A stretch of DNA of 43,781 nucleotides. Source: an uncultured Flavobacteriales bacterium (GTDB lineage: Bacteria; Bacteroidota; Bacteroidia; CAIKAF01). Location: positions 1-43,781 of the forward strand of contig CAILUT010000005.1 of assembly GCA_903837495.1 (NCBI GenBank), in the 5' to 3' direction. Numbering within the stretch: position 1 is the first letter of the stretch; each line of letters begins with the position of its first letter. Below the pieces are notes generated by a model. That model saw only the letters and a program-made list of their open reading frames with translations, had not been told where the DNA came from and searched no databases. Below are positions 7,482 to 15,178 of the stretch, one piece after another. The translations under genes were made by a program, and so were the position numbers.

Positions 7482-7676
7482 TTCCTTTCAACAACCCCTT
7501 AACACAAAATACCATGTCAACCTTAATCCTCCTTGTATCTATGCTGTTTAATTCTGGCACTTCGTTCGACATCATCGTTGATGAGATTGCCCACCGCAGC
7601 GGAAAAGACATCATTGTCGATGAAATCGCCCACTACGCCGGTTCCGACATCATTGTGGACGAAATCGCTCATTAAT
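7326..7676 (+). repeat. tandem duplication (194-bp period) of the small peptide gene
   Basis: About 155 bp are repeated at 7326-7482 and 7520-7676, near-identical from codon 5 of each peptide gene to just past its stop. The two first-codon regions and the leaders between copies differ, so each copy has its own 5' sequence. The period equals the distance between the two ATGs (194 bp). Confidence 0.9.
7514..7675 (+). CDS. 53-aa peptide with three DIIVDEIAH repeats, copy 2
   Basis: This paralogue of the preceding gene starts at ATG 7514 and differs in protein only at residue 3 (Thr for Pro). The nucleotide differences after codon 4 are ACC/ACT, ATC/ATT and GCA/GCC, all silent. The 32-nt gap between the genes has no terminator, so both are probably on one transcript, perhaps continuing to the 81-aa ORF at 7796. 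A leader of AT-rich sequence without a Shine-Dalgarno is normal for Bacteroidota. The function is unknown. Confidence 0.75.
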   Translation: MSTLILLVSMLFNSGTSFDIIVDEIAHRSGKDIIVDEIAHYAGSDIIVDEIAH

Positions 7677-7708
7677 CAAAATATATAAACGTTGGGAATA
7701 CAAAAAAT

Positions 7709-7761
7709 GGCAGGCCCGCTTAATTGGGGAAACGTTGGGATGAGTAGAACGCGGGCCTGCC
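7709..7761. repeat. inverted repeat with 11-bp arms between small genes
   Basis: GGCAGGCCCGC (7709-7719) pairs exactly with GCGGGCCTGCC (7751-7761) around a 31-nt loop. AACGTTGGGA occurs both just before the stem (7689-7698) and inside the loop. The loop end GAGTAGAACGC resembles the GGTAGAACGC found in the intergenic repeat family, so this may be a short derivative of that family. No T-run follows, so it is not a typical terminator. Confidence 0.6.
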
Positions 7762-7795
7762 GGGATAATACGAAGGTAAGCATAATTCAAATTTT

Positions 7796-8041
7796 ATGAA
7801 AGGTATTCCATTTACAACACGAATAAATTTTGAGTTAGGTGCAGAGTTCCGTGATTTGGCAGAAGCCAACGACAGCGTTGATGAGGTGTTAAGCGAGGTA
7901 GATCGGGTTATTGAATCTAGGTATTTTAATACCAACAAGGCAATCTTAGGTCCAACTGAAATGCTTCGCTGGTTGTGGTGGGAAAAAACCCGCCGCAGCT
8001 TCAAATTCCTAGCCAACGAAATGGCTGTCGCACCTTTTTAA
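7796..8041 (+). CDS. hypothetical 81-aa protein
   Basis: This small soluble protein starts MKGIPFTTRINFELGAEF, has an acidic helical middle (NDSVDEVLSEVDRVIESRYF) and a Trp-rich, basic C-terminal region (MLRWLWWEKTRRSFKFL). Codon use looks natural, and a strong terminator follows 50 nt downstream. The opposite-strand frame over the same DNA looks like a shadow. It lies in the same direction as the two repeat-peptide genes and could be the last gene of their transcript. I do not recognise the family. Confidence 0.55.
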   Translation: MKGIPFTTRINFELGAEFRDLAEANDSVDEVLSEVDRVIESRYFNTNKAILGPTEMLRWLWWEKTRRSFKFLANEMAVAPF

Positions 8042-8092
8042 TACTTTTTTAAGCATATTTATCGACTTCCTTTCTACACTTATTTTGGGTTC

Positions 8093-8141
8093 TAAAAAAA
8101 ACAAACCTCTCCATTTTTCCACGGAGAGGTTTGTTTTTTTT
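8093..8141 (+). terminator. strong rho-independent terminator (bidirectional)
   Basis: ACAAACCTCTCC (8101-8112) pairs with GGAGAGGTTTGT (8123-8134) over a 10-nt loop, with A and T runs on both sides. It ends the peptide/81-aa transcript on plus and could also serve the minus strand. Confidence 0.9.
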
Positions 8142-8356
8142 CATAGGTCCTGAACGGTCTTCAAGGCAAAGTTGGGTTTTCTTAGATGAAGGTGGGGGCG
8201 ATTTGGCTTTGGGCCCTGGATTGGAAAATACCAGCGGACATAAAACCCCACCCGTTTGCATTCAAATAAAGCTAGACCTTAACGCCTTCTGCTCCCTCGG
8301 GGCAGGTAGCCTTGACCTTAGCCTCAGGAATTTAAGGGTTCGTAGGGTTGCCGATG

Positions 8357-9250
8357 CTAATTCGGGACGACCAACCGAAAGCCAATGAAGTCGCTGCGGT
8401 AAGAAGGTATGCCGCTGCCGCGGTACGCAGAACGGCAATACCTGCCGTAGCCGAACCAACTGCCCCCACGCAAAACCCGATTCGACCCCGATGCAGGGCC
8501 CGAAGGGTTCGTTTGGCTGCCTCCCGAATAAGGTCCATACCAATCGCTGCACCATTCCATACCATTCCCATGCATATCGCATAAGCCCCAAGCGTTGGGA
8601 TTGTAAGACCCCACAGGCATGGTTTGACCCAGATAGTTTCCTATTGGGCAGGAGAAATAGGGGTAATTGCCGTAGTAGTTTGCTTGGTTGTTGCTTAAGC
8701 AGCTTCCCGAATAAAAAGGTGTGGTTGTTCCTGCCCGGCAAGCGTATTCCCATTCGGCTTCGGTTGGCAGCCTACAACCTGGACCAACCCATAGGGCAAA
8801 AGCCATGGCCTCGTTCCAATTTACGTTAATTGCAGGCCTGTTTACCCTGCTCCAACCTTCATCATCGGGCTTTTGCCGGCCCGTTGCATCGCAAAAAACA
8901 TCGCATTGGGCAAAGGGTGCCTCATACTTGCTCATTTTAAACCCGCTTATGGAAACGTCATGTTGGGGGCCTTCATTGCCATCTCTTTCAACTTCATTGT
9001 TGGGACTGCCCATGCTGAAAGTGCCAGAAGGAATTTGCTCCCATTCTATAGTTGCACCGGCATTCAAAATCCCAATCTCAAAAGAAACCGAATCTGCAAC
9101 CCCAATTGCATCGGATACAACCACCGTGTACTGCCCCGGCAACAGATTTATTCTGCTGGAGTCTGAACCGCCACCCTTAAACCAAACGTAGATATACGGA
9201 GGAGCTCCTCCCTTTGCTTTTAAGTGCGCATGACCATTTGAAAACCCCAA
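8357..9250 (-). CDS. SUMF1/FGE-like domain protein, apparently 5'-truncated
   Basis: The last 225 residues form a formylglycine-generating-enzyme (SUMF1) fold: IPSGTFSMGSP, the RPAINVNWNEAMAF block, RLPTEAEWEYACRAG, WGLCDMHGNGMEWC and NRVLRGGSW ending in FRLV. Residues 5-60 are the second half of an SprB-like/PKD-type repeat (GGAPPYIYVW, LPGQYTVVVSDAIG). There is no credible start: the first codon is TTG, an in-frame TGA sits at 9262-9260, and no signal peptide is present although the domain type is usually exported. Only one of the two active-site cysteines of true FGE is seen (C272, no partner five residues before), so sulfatase activation is unlikely. I read it as the 3' remnant of a larger surface protein. 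Confidence 0.75.
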   Translation of the reverse strand: MGFSNGHAHLKAKGGAPPYIYVWFKGGGSDSSRINLLPGQYTVVVSDAIGVADSVSFEIGILNAGATIEWEQIPSGTFSMGSPNNEVERDGNEGPQHDVSISGFKMSKYEAPFAQCDVFCDATGRQKPDDEGWSRVNRPAINVNWNEAMAFALWVGPGCRLPTEAEWEYACRAGTTTPFYSGSCLSNNQANYYGNYPYFSCPIGNYLGQTMPVGSYNPNAWGLCDMHGNGMEWCSDWYGPYSGGSQTNPSGPASGSNRVLRGGSWFGYGRYCRSAYRGSGIPSYRSDFIGFRLVVPN

Positions 9251-9411
9251 CCCCTTGCATCAACTTTGCTGTAGGTCAGCAACAAAACCGAATCCGGATC
9301 AAAACACCCCCAATTCCCCAGAGCAACCGCCCAAAGGATCACAAACCAAACACCCTGAATACCCATTTCATTGGCAATAAGGGCCAGAAAACGCCAACCC
9401 GAAGGTGCAGG

Positions 9412-9454
9412 TTAAAAAAAAATCCGCAAAACATCGAATTTCAATGTTTTGCGG
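9412..9454 (-). terminator. ssrA terminator
   Basis: Read on minus, CCGCAAAACAT pairs with ATGTTTTGCGG (hairpin 9454-9424) and a T-run follows (9420-9414). It sits 11 nt after the 3' end of tmRNA. Confidence 0.88.
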
Positions 9455-9465
9455 AAAAAAAAATG

Positions 9466-9831
9466 TGGAGCTGGCGGGAGTCGAACCCGCGTCCAAACAA
9501 GGCATTCAAAAGCTTTCTCCATGCGCAGACACCGAAGTATTGTCGGGAAGAGACTACGGTCGGTGACCCCCAAAGCCTTTCCTTAGTTCCTTATCTTAGG
9601 CCGGTGGCGGAACCAAACCGGCAGCATCCCGATGGATTGATGTCCCAATCCGGAGAAATCGGGAGGCCCTCCGGCGGAACAGCTTACTGCTAATCGCTTC
9701 GATTAGGCAGCTAGAGCGTAGTTGTTGTTGTCGGCACTTAACGTGTCGAAGCTTTAGATTAACGAGGTAAGGCAGCAACCCTCGGCACGCTTACAATTGA
9801 GCAACTCTCGCTGTCAATACCGGTCAGCCCC
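9466..9831 (-). ncRNA. ssrA: transfer-messenger RNA (tmRNA)
   Basis: The minus strand starts GGGGCTGACCGGTATTGACAG and ends with a T-arm (GGTTCGACTCCCGCC) and AGCTCC, which pairs with GGGGCT as the acceptor stem. CCA is not encoded. The internal reading frame at 9735-9703 encodes the proteolysis tag ADNNNYALAA followed by TAA. The 366-nt length fits one-piece bacterial tmRNA. With SmpB it rescues stalled ribosomes and tags the nascent chain for proteolysis. Confidence 0.97.
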
Positions 9832-9860
9832 AAAGAACGATGTTTAATGGACCGTTGCAG

Positions 9861-9868
9861 CAAAGGTA
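9861..9868 (-). promoter_or_regulatory. Bacteroidota -7 motif upstream of ssrA
   Basis: TACCTTTG on the minus strand matches the TAnnTTTG -7 consensus, about 30 nt before the mature tmRNA 5' end, which leaves a leader for RNase P processing. Confidence 0.55.
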
Positions 9869-9896
9869 CGCATTTCATTCCACAGTTGTTGGCCAA

Positions 9897-9930
9897 AAAA
9901 AAGGGCCCAGCTTTCGCCAGGCCCTTTGCT
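9897..9930 (-). terminator. terminator of the TSP3/OmpA gene
   Basis: On minus, AAAGGGCC and GGCCCTTT pair around a short loop and a run of T follows (into 9893). It lies 20 nt after the stop at 9950. Confidence 0.82.
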
Positions 9931-9949
9931 TTAATGCATCCCCTTAGGC

Positions 9950-12487
9950 TTACTCAAAAATCACGGTCATTTCTACCCTACGGTTCTTCTGCCGACCCTC
10001 TTCGGTAGCATTGTCGCCAATCGGTTGGTCGGGCCCATAGAACTTCACCATCAATCGGCCGCCCTCAATTCCTTTTTTCTGCAAGTACAGCTTCACGGCA
10101 GCGGCCCTGTTTTTCGACAAATTCAGGTTGCTGCTGCGGCTACCCACATTGTCGGTATGCCCTTCTATCAACAACATAAACTTCGGCTTGACCTTGAACA
10201 AATCGGCCAATTCATCCAATGAGGCATTGGAACTGCTTCGAATTACCGCTTTTCCTGTTTCAAATTCCAAATTATCAAACGCCTTGTCCAATATATCTTG
10301 ATCTTCTTTTGAAATCGGAGGACATCCGTCCAATTCTTTGATTCCAGGCGTGTTCGGACACTTGTCTTCAATGTCAATAATGCCGTCTCCATCTGTATCC
10401 GAATACGGACAACCGTTGTTTTCGGCTGGGCCTTTTTCATTCGGACACTTGTCGTCCTTGTCTTTAATGCCGTCGCCATCGGTATCGGCATACGGGCAAC
10501 CCTCTAATTCCCGCAATCCTGCAACCGTCGGGCATTTGTCAACATTGTCAAAAACTCCGTCTCCATCGCTGTCTGGACAACCTTGGTTTTCGCGTGGGCC
10601 AGGCAGATCTGGGCAGGCATCTTCCGAATCGGGTATGCTGTCGTTGTCGGTATCTGGACAACCTTTGAATAAAGCAATCCCCTTTTGGTCTGGGCAGGCA
10701 TCGTTGCGGTCAGCAATGCCATCTCCATCTTTATCTGGACATCCTTTCAAGGCAGACGGTCCGGCTTCGTTCGGACACTCGTCTTCCGAATCCTTCACTC
10801 CGTCTCCATCGGTATCTGGACAACCTTTAAAGGCGCGCACTCCGGCCTCAAACGGACACTCATCTAATGCATCAGGAATTCCATCTCCATCGCTGTCGGG
10901 ACAGCCCTTAAACTCCCAAACACCTGGCTTTTCCGGGCAATTGTCCTTGCGGTCCGACACCTGATCGTTGTCTCGGTCGCGCGGAGCCAAATGGGGAATG
11001 GGCACTTTTACACCAAAAAAGATATCCACTCCCGTACTGTAATCCTTAAACATCCAAGACAAAACAGAACCGCTGCCCACAAACAGCGGCCCCATGCGCA
11101 AAGCCAAACCCGCATTAAACTGGGTCAACGGATTCCAGCTCATCGGCAAATACGCTCCAAACCAGGGCATTTCATACCGAATCACGCCGGTTATCGAGCT
11201 CATGTTGTGCAAATTAAAATTGCCATATCCGTTGTTGGTCAGGGCAATCACTGGGCTTACATTTAAAAACACCCGATCTACAATTTGCCAATCGATTGTG
11301 GCAGTAAAGGTGGCGGGCAAGCCTACGGTAAAGGTTCTTGGGGCTTCTACTTTTAATACCGTGCCTGTATTGCTGGCAGCCAAGGCATCCAATGCGCCCT
11401 GCAAATCGGTTGCATTGTCAAAAATTCCCTCCGGAACATTGTTCACATCAATGGTATATTGGTAGGACTGCATGCTGTCAGAATGGTTAAAGCGAATCGA
11501 ACCAAAATCGTTCAAGGCCATTCCCACCCGTAGGGTGTATTTCTCTTTGTCTCGACGCCACAATCCGGTTTGCCCATCCATGTTGTATTGATACTTCGCG
11601 TATTTGGGCCTCCATTCATACACCACTCCAAAATCCAAACCCAATCCAAAACCGGTAAAATTAAAGGGATTGTACCCTCCTGAACTTATGGCATTGTTGC
11701 TCTCGCCATACATTAGGTTTCCGCGCAAAGCGCTAAATTCAGACGCATTTGGGTCATACTGGGCATAGGCTCCATCCATGTAGCCATAGCCGGCATTCAC
11801 TCCCAAAAGAAATTTCAAGGCCACGCCGGCTTTCAAGAAATGCTGTTTCTGGTCTATTGCAACCCGGCCATAGTGCAAGCCAATATCCATCCAACTCGCC
11901 GCCAAGGTGTTGGCAAACGAGTTGTCAAAATCCAAGGTATAGCTGTTGTTCAATGCCCCTTGAAACAGGTAGCCCGCTATGTTTTCTGAAAAAGACCCTA
12001 AGCTGGTGGCCGAAAACGAATTCCGCATGGAGGCGTTAACCAGCTGGGCAATGTCTTCACTTATGCTGCCAATGTTGGCCATTACCCGGTAGTTGGTGCT
12101 AATACCAATGCCGTCTTTGGGGGTAATTTGGAACATAAACGAGGGCAGCTGTATGCGCGTTGAGGTCATAAATTGCTTATTGCCCACCGTGTCGCGCACC
12201 AAATACAAGGAGTCAAAATCGTTGTAATTGTACTCGCTAAAAAGCCCTGGATTCAGCACCGGTTCTTTGCGCATTCCCAGGTAATTGTTCATCACATTCA
12301 GGTGCACCGAAAACAGGTTCACGTCCACCACATAGCGGTGATCCACTACATTGGCGGGATTTACATGAAGATTTTGAATGCCGGCCCAGTTGCCGCTGCT
12401 CAGTCCCGAAAAATCTTGAGCTTGAATTTGAGTCCCCAATATCAAAGAGGCAAAAGCAGCAAGGAATAAAAAGCGAAATTGGCGCAT
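9950..12487 (-). CDS. OmpA-family outer-membrane protein with thrombospondin type 3 repeats
   Basis: From ATG 12487 the protein has 845 aa: a signal peptide (MRQFRFLFLAAFASLILGTQIQ), then a beta-rich outer-membrane-type domain of about 480 residues (DUF5723/PorP-like, with NPAN near the start). Next come eight thrombospondin type 3 repeats (DxDGDGxxD...CP...GCP, residues about 502-723) that should bind calcium. A C-terminal OmpA peptidoglycan-binding domain follows (LLIEGHTDNVGS, KNRAAAVKLYL, GRQKNRRVEM). The upstream 18 codons to 12541 lack a good start and are excluded. The likely role is tethering the outer membrane to the cell wall. It is monocistronic, with its own terminator. Confidence 0.93.
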   Translation of the reverse strand: MRQFRFLFLAAFASLILGTQIQAQDFSGLSSGNWAGIQNLHVNPANVVDHRYVVDVNLFSVHLNVMNNYLGMRKEPVLNPGLFSEYNYNDFDSLYLVRDTVGNKQFMTSTRIQLPSFMFQITPKDGIGISTNYRVMANIGSISEDIAQLVNASMRNSFSATSLGSFSENIAGYLFQGALNNSYTLDFDNSFANTLAASWMDIGLHYGRVAIDQKQHFLKAGVALKFLLGVNAGYGYMDGAYAQYDPNASEFSALRGNLMYGESNNAISSGGYNPFNFTGFGLGLDFGVVYEWRPKYAKYQYNMDGQTGLWRRDKEKYTLRVGMALNDFGSIRFNHSDSMQSYQYTIDVNNVPEGIFDNATDLQGALDALAASNTGTVLKVEAPRTFTVGLPATFTATIDWQIVDRVFLNVSPVIALTNNGYGNFNLHNMSSITGVIRYEMPWFGAYLPMSWNPLTQFNAGLALRMGPLFVGSGSVLSWMFKDYSTGVDIFFGVKVPIPHLAPRDRDNDQVSDRKDNCPEKPGVWEFKGCPDSDGDGIPDALDECPFEAGVRAFKGCPDTDGDGVKDSEDECPNEAGPSALKGCPDKDGDGIADRNDACPDQKGIALFKGCPDTDNDSIPDSEDACPDLPGPRENQGCPDSDGDGVFDNVDKCPTVAGLRELEGCPYADTDGDGIKDKDDKCPNEKGPAENNGCPYSDTDGDGIIDIEDKCPNTPGIKELDGCPPISKEDQDILDKAFDNLEFETGKAVIRSSSNASLDELADLFKVKPKFMLLIEGHTDNVGSRSSNLNLSKNRAAAVKLYLQKKGIEGGRLMVKFYGPDQPIGDNATEEGRQKNRRVEMTVIFE

Positions 12488-12608
12488 AGTCAGGTCGATA
12501 TAGTTTTCAGAACAAAGTAACGAACCTCGGCCGAAGTTCAAACCGTTTTATCGTTTTTTAAAATAGAACTTGTAAACATGATTTCGTTAATTACCTGTGC
12601 TTTTTGGG

Positions 12609-12749
12609 GCGGCAGCCGGGCTTTCCGGGCTACTCCGCACCCAAAACCGGGGCCCAACGCCAGCCACAGCAGCTCCTCACGTCGCTCTGTGCCTGCAGTT
12701 GGGCCTGCCGGTTTTGGGTTTGCGGGGTAGCCTCGTCAATCCCTGCCGC
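12609..12749 (-). repeat. structured intergenic repeat, divergent copy E
   Basis: It shares the ends of the repeat family in reverse orientation (GCGGCAGCCGGGCTTTC at 12609-12625, and ATCCCTGCCGC to 12749) but not the conserved core. The centre instead holds a long stem, CCCAAAACCGG against CCGGTTTTGGG. It occupies most of the gap between the two OmpA-family genes, where no coding sequence is seen. Confidence 0.6.
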
Positions 12750-12772
12750 AGGCCAACCCACATAAAATCAAA

Positions 12773-12804
12773 ATCAAAAAAAAGGGGCCACAAAGGCCCC
12801 TTTT
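12773..12804 (-). terminator. terminator of the T9SS surface-protein cluster
   Basis: On minus, AAAAGGGGCC and GGCCCCTTTT pair around a short loop, with further T residues to 12773. It lies 15 nt after the stop of the PD40/OmpA gene. Confidence 0.85.
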
Positions 12805-12819
12805 CAAAATTTTCTGGAA

Positions 12820-14172
12820 TTACTTCGCCTTTTCCGAAAGAACAAACGATATCTCAGTTCTGCGGTTGGCGGCACGGCCTTCGGGCGTGTCGTTGGTTTG
12901 TGTAGGAACATTAAAGGCCTTCCAATCGGTACTAATCCGGCTAGAAGAAACACCCATGCCCACCAATTTCGACTTCACCGCCTCAGCACGGCGTTTGCTG
13001 TAGCTCATATTGATGGCCAAAGTACCAATGTTGTCGGTATGCCCAACTAATTTTACATTGATGGCTTTGTTGTCGTTCAATGCTTTGGCAACTGTGTTCA
13101 ACACCTCTTGCTCGTTGGGCGAAACGCCTTCAAAAGCAAAGTGCACTACATATACCTCGGCAGGAATTACAGGAGCAGGTTTTTCCACTACAACAGGAGG
13201 CTCTTCTTTCACTACTGGTTCTGGCTCTGGTTCTTTCACCACAACTGGTTCTGGCTCTGGAGTGGGCTCCTCAACCACCACCGACATTTTGGTGTAAAAC
13301 ACATCAGACAGGCCTCCTTTTTTGTTGCGGGCAAAGTAGGCGTCTCCGTTCTTATTGACAGAAAAATATCCATCAAAATTTTCGGTATTCACAGAGGCAG
13401 GCAGGGCTTGAGCCGCAGACCAGTTTGTCCAGCTATCGCCTTGACGTGCACTCATGTAGATGTCTAGGTCGCCCGCTCCACCGGGGCGGTTCGATGCGAA
13501 GAACAACAGCTGTCGGTCTGAATCGTAGAAGGGTGCAATTTCACGGTCAACCGTATTGACTCCACCCAAGCGAGCTGGGCCTTTCCACATGCTGCCTTCT
13601 TTGTAGATTACATATAAGTCTTCTTTCCCGGCACTGCCTTCTCCGTCCATGGCTAAGAACAGGGAATTGCCATCGCCACTTACATTTACACCATAAAAGG
13701 TTCCTTTGAAAGACAAGGCGGGAATGTCTAGGCTTTTAGGTGCTTCCCAACCGTTCTCGGTACGGTCAGAAAACGAAATCCCTATTTTCTTGGAATTCTC
13801 GACCTCGTAGCTGTTCATCAAAAACAGGCGATTCCCGTCGGTAGAAATACCAACCACGGCGTTGTTTCCTTGGTTGTTTAGGCTGCCGATGCTGTTTGAA
13901 GGGGCGCTAAAAGAAGCGGGCGACTCGGAGCCTTTGGCTTGCCAGATGTCATGCCCTGTAAACTTGCCGCCTACATTTCGGGAGTCAAACGAGCGAACAA
14001 AAAACATAGACTTGTCGGGAGCAACCAAGGGGTAGGTTTCTTCGGCCGAGGAATTGACTTTGCCTTCAAGAGATTGGGGCGTTGAAAATTCCAATTTGGG
14101 AAATTCCTGAGCGATCAAGCCTGAAACCAAGCCCAATGTCAGCATTCCAGAAGCAAAAATGCGAGTTACCAT
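12820..14172 (-). CDS. PD40/WD40-like and OmpA-domain protein (PorE/SprE-neighbour type)
   Basis: This 450-aa exported protein begins with a signal peptide (to about residue 21). A six-bladed-propeller-like region with PD40 motifs follows (SSAEETYPLVAPDKSMFFVRS, LLFFASNRPGGAGDLDIYMS). A Pro/Glu/Val-rich linker (about 295-335) leads to a C-terminal OmpA domain (KLVGHTDNIGTLAINMSYSKRR, GRAANRRTEISF). Its ATG overlaps the end of the upstream porP-like gene by 7 nt, so they are translationally coupled. The known PorE of type IX secretion combines TPR, PD40 and OmpA parts; this one lacks the TPR part. It probably anchors the PorP/SprF-like partner to peptidoglycan. Confidence 0.9.
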   Translation of the reverse strand: MVTRIFASGMLTLGLVSGLIAQEFPKLEFSTPQSLEGKVNSSAEETYPLVAPDKSMFFVRSFDSRNVGGKFTGHDIWQAKGSESPASFSAPSNSIGSLNNQGNNAVVGISTDGNRLFLMNSYEVENSKKIGISFSDRTENGWEAPKSLDIPALSFKGTFYGVNVSGDGNSLFLAMDGEGSAGKEDLYVIYKEGSMWKGPARLGGVNTVDREIAPFYDSDRQLLFFASNRPGGAGDLDIYMSARQGDSWTNWSAAQALPASVNTENFDGYFSVNKNGDAYFARNKKGGLSDVFYTKMSVVVEEPTPEPEPVVVKEPEPEPVVKEEPPVVVEKPAPVIPAEVYVVHFAFEGVSPNEQEVLNTVAKALNDNKAINVKLVGHTDNIGTLAINMSYSKRRAEAVKSKLVGMGVSSSRISTDWKAFNVPTQTNDTPEGRAANRRTEISFVLSEKAK

Positions 14173-15173
14173 AAGTAGCGGTTTTGTAAACGGTTAGGAT
14201 TAAAGAGGCGAACTCCCAAAACCACCTCATGGGTTCCGGTATTCACGTTGCGCAATTGGTTTAAAGAAAAATCATAGCTGTAAGCGAGGGTTAGGCAGGG
14301 CATCAGATTGACTCCGGCCATGGCTTGAACACCCATGTTGTGGCGGTAAGAACCTCCAATCCAGGCCAACTTTTTCCACCGAAGACGGGCTCCTGCATCA
14401 AAGGTGAGCGGATTGGTTCCGGCTATTTTCAGCAAGCCATTGACCTGAATTTCAAATTTATCTCCCAAAGGCCACATGGTTCCGGCCATCACAAAATGGT
14501 GAATGTCCAACATCGCATCGGTGGGCTGGTCGCCAAAATACACTTTGTTTTGCATCAACTGTTGGGCGGTGTAACCAACCCACCATTTTGGGGCATAAAT
14601 CAAGGCACCGGCGCTAATGTCAAGGTGGGTAAAACGGCTTCCCAAACCAACATACTGATCGTATAGGGGGTCGTTGTTTTCAAACATAAACACATCGCCG
14701 GTACGAATGCCGTGGTTTGACATACCAATAGAGGGACTAATGGCTGCCATCACGTTGCGGAACAACGGAATATGTAAGCTATACGCCAGTTGAAGTTGGA
14801 ATCGGTCAAACGCTCCGATCCGGTCGTACATAATGTTGGCACCTACGCCATGGCGCATGGACGAGTTTGATTCACGAAACAGCCTATCGTACAATGCGGT
14901 ATCTGAAAAGTGAAGGCTACCTGGATAGGGTTGCCGTTTTTGTTTCGCCAAATTCATGTGGGCACTTGCCCAGCCGGTCATTGGAGCACCGTCAACGCCA
15001 GACCATTGTTGGCGAAATCCAGTTTTAATGTCCAACATATCCTCAATTCCAGCAAAGGCGGGATTCACCATGAATCCATTCAGCTGAAACTGGTTGATTT
15101 GAGGGAGTTGTTGGGCGAACAATACGCAGCCCATCCAAGCAAATACACTAGAAAGGAATATATGTTTTTTCAT
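14166..15173 (-). CDS. PorP/SprF family type IX secretion outer-membrane protein
   Basis: The 335-aa product has a signal peptide ending about FAQ and the family-defining opening QINQFQLNGFMVNPAFAG, then FRQQWSGVDGAP. The rest alternates beta strands to the final strand VVLGVRLF. PorP/SprF proteins are outer-membrane beta-barrels that pair with a specific T9SS cargo, usually encoded just upstream, and help attach it to the surface. Here the upstream gene (15179-16231) is such a cargo, five nucleotides away, so the partnership is very likely. Confidence 0.94.
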   Translation of the reverse strand: MKKHIFLSSVFAWMGCVLFAQQLPQINQFQLNGFMVNPAFAGIEDMLDIKTGFRQQWSGVDGAPMTGWASAHMNLAKQKRQPYPGSLHFSDTALYDRLFRESNSSMRHGVGANIMYDRIGAFDRFQLQLAYSLHIPLFRNVMAAISPSIGMSNHGIRTGDVFMFENNDPLYDQYVGLGSRFTHLDISAGALIYAPKWWVGYTAQQLMQNKVYFGDQPTDAMLDIHHFVMAGTMWPLGDKFEIQVNGLLKIAGTNPLTFDAGARLRWKKLAWIGGSYRHNMGVQAMAGVNLMPCLTLAYSYDFSLNQLRNVNTGTHEVVLGVRLFNPNRLQNRYLW

Positions 15174-15178
15174 GGGAC

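Noticed and set aside
7326-7676. CRISPR-like array from repeated units
   Set aside because: Only two long direct repeats that match coding sequence, with no short repeat-spacer pattern and no cas genes.
7720-8016. 98-aa frame on the minus strand opposite the 81-aa ORF
   Set aside because: Low-complexity and Ser/Asn-rich. It overlaps the plus-strand ORF, which has more natural codon use and a downstream terminator.
10338-10964. 208-aa plus-strand frame with a regular SPSVSGQP-like pattern
   Set aside because: The apparent repeats are the antisense of the thrombospondin type 3 repeats in the OmpA-family gene.
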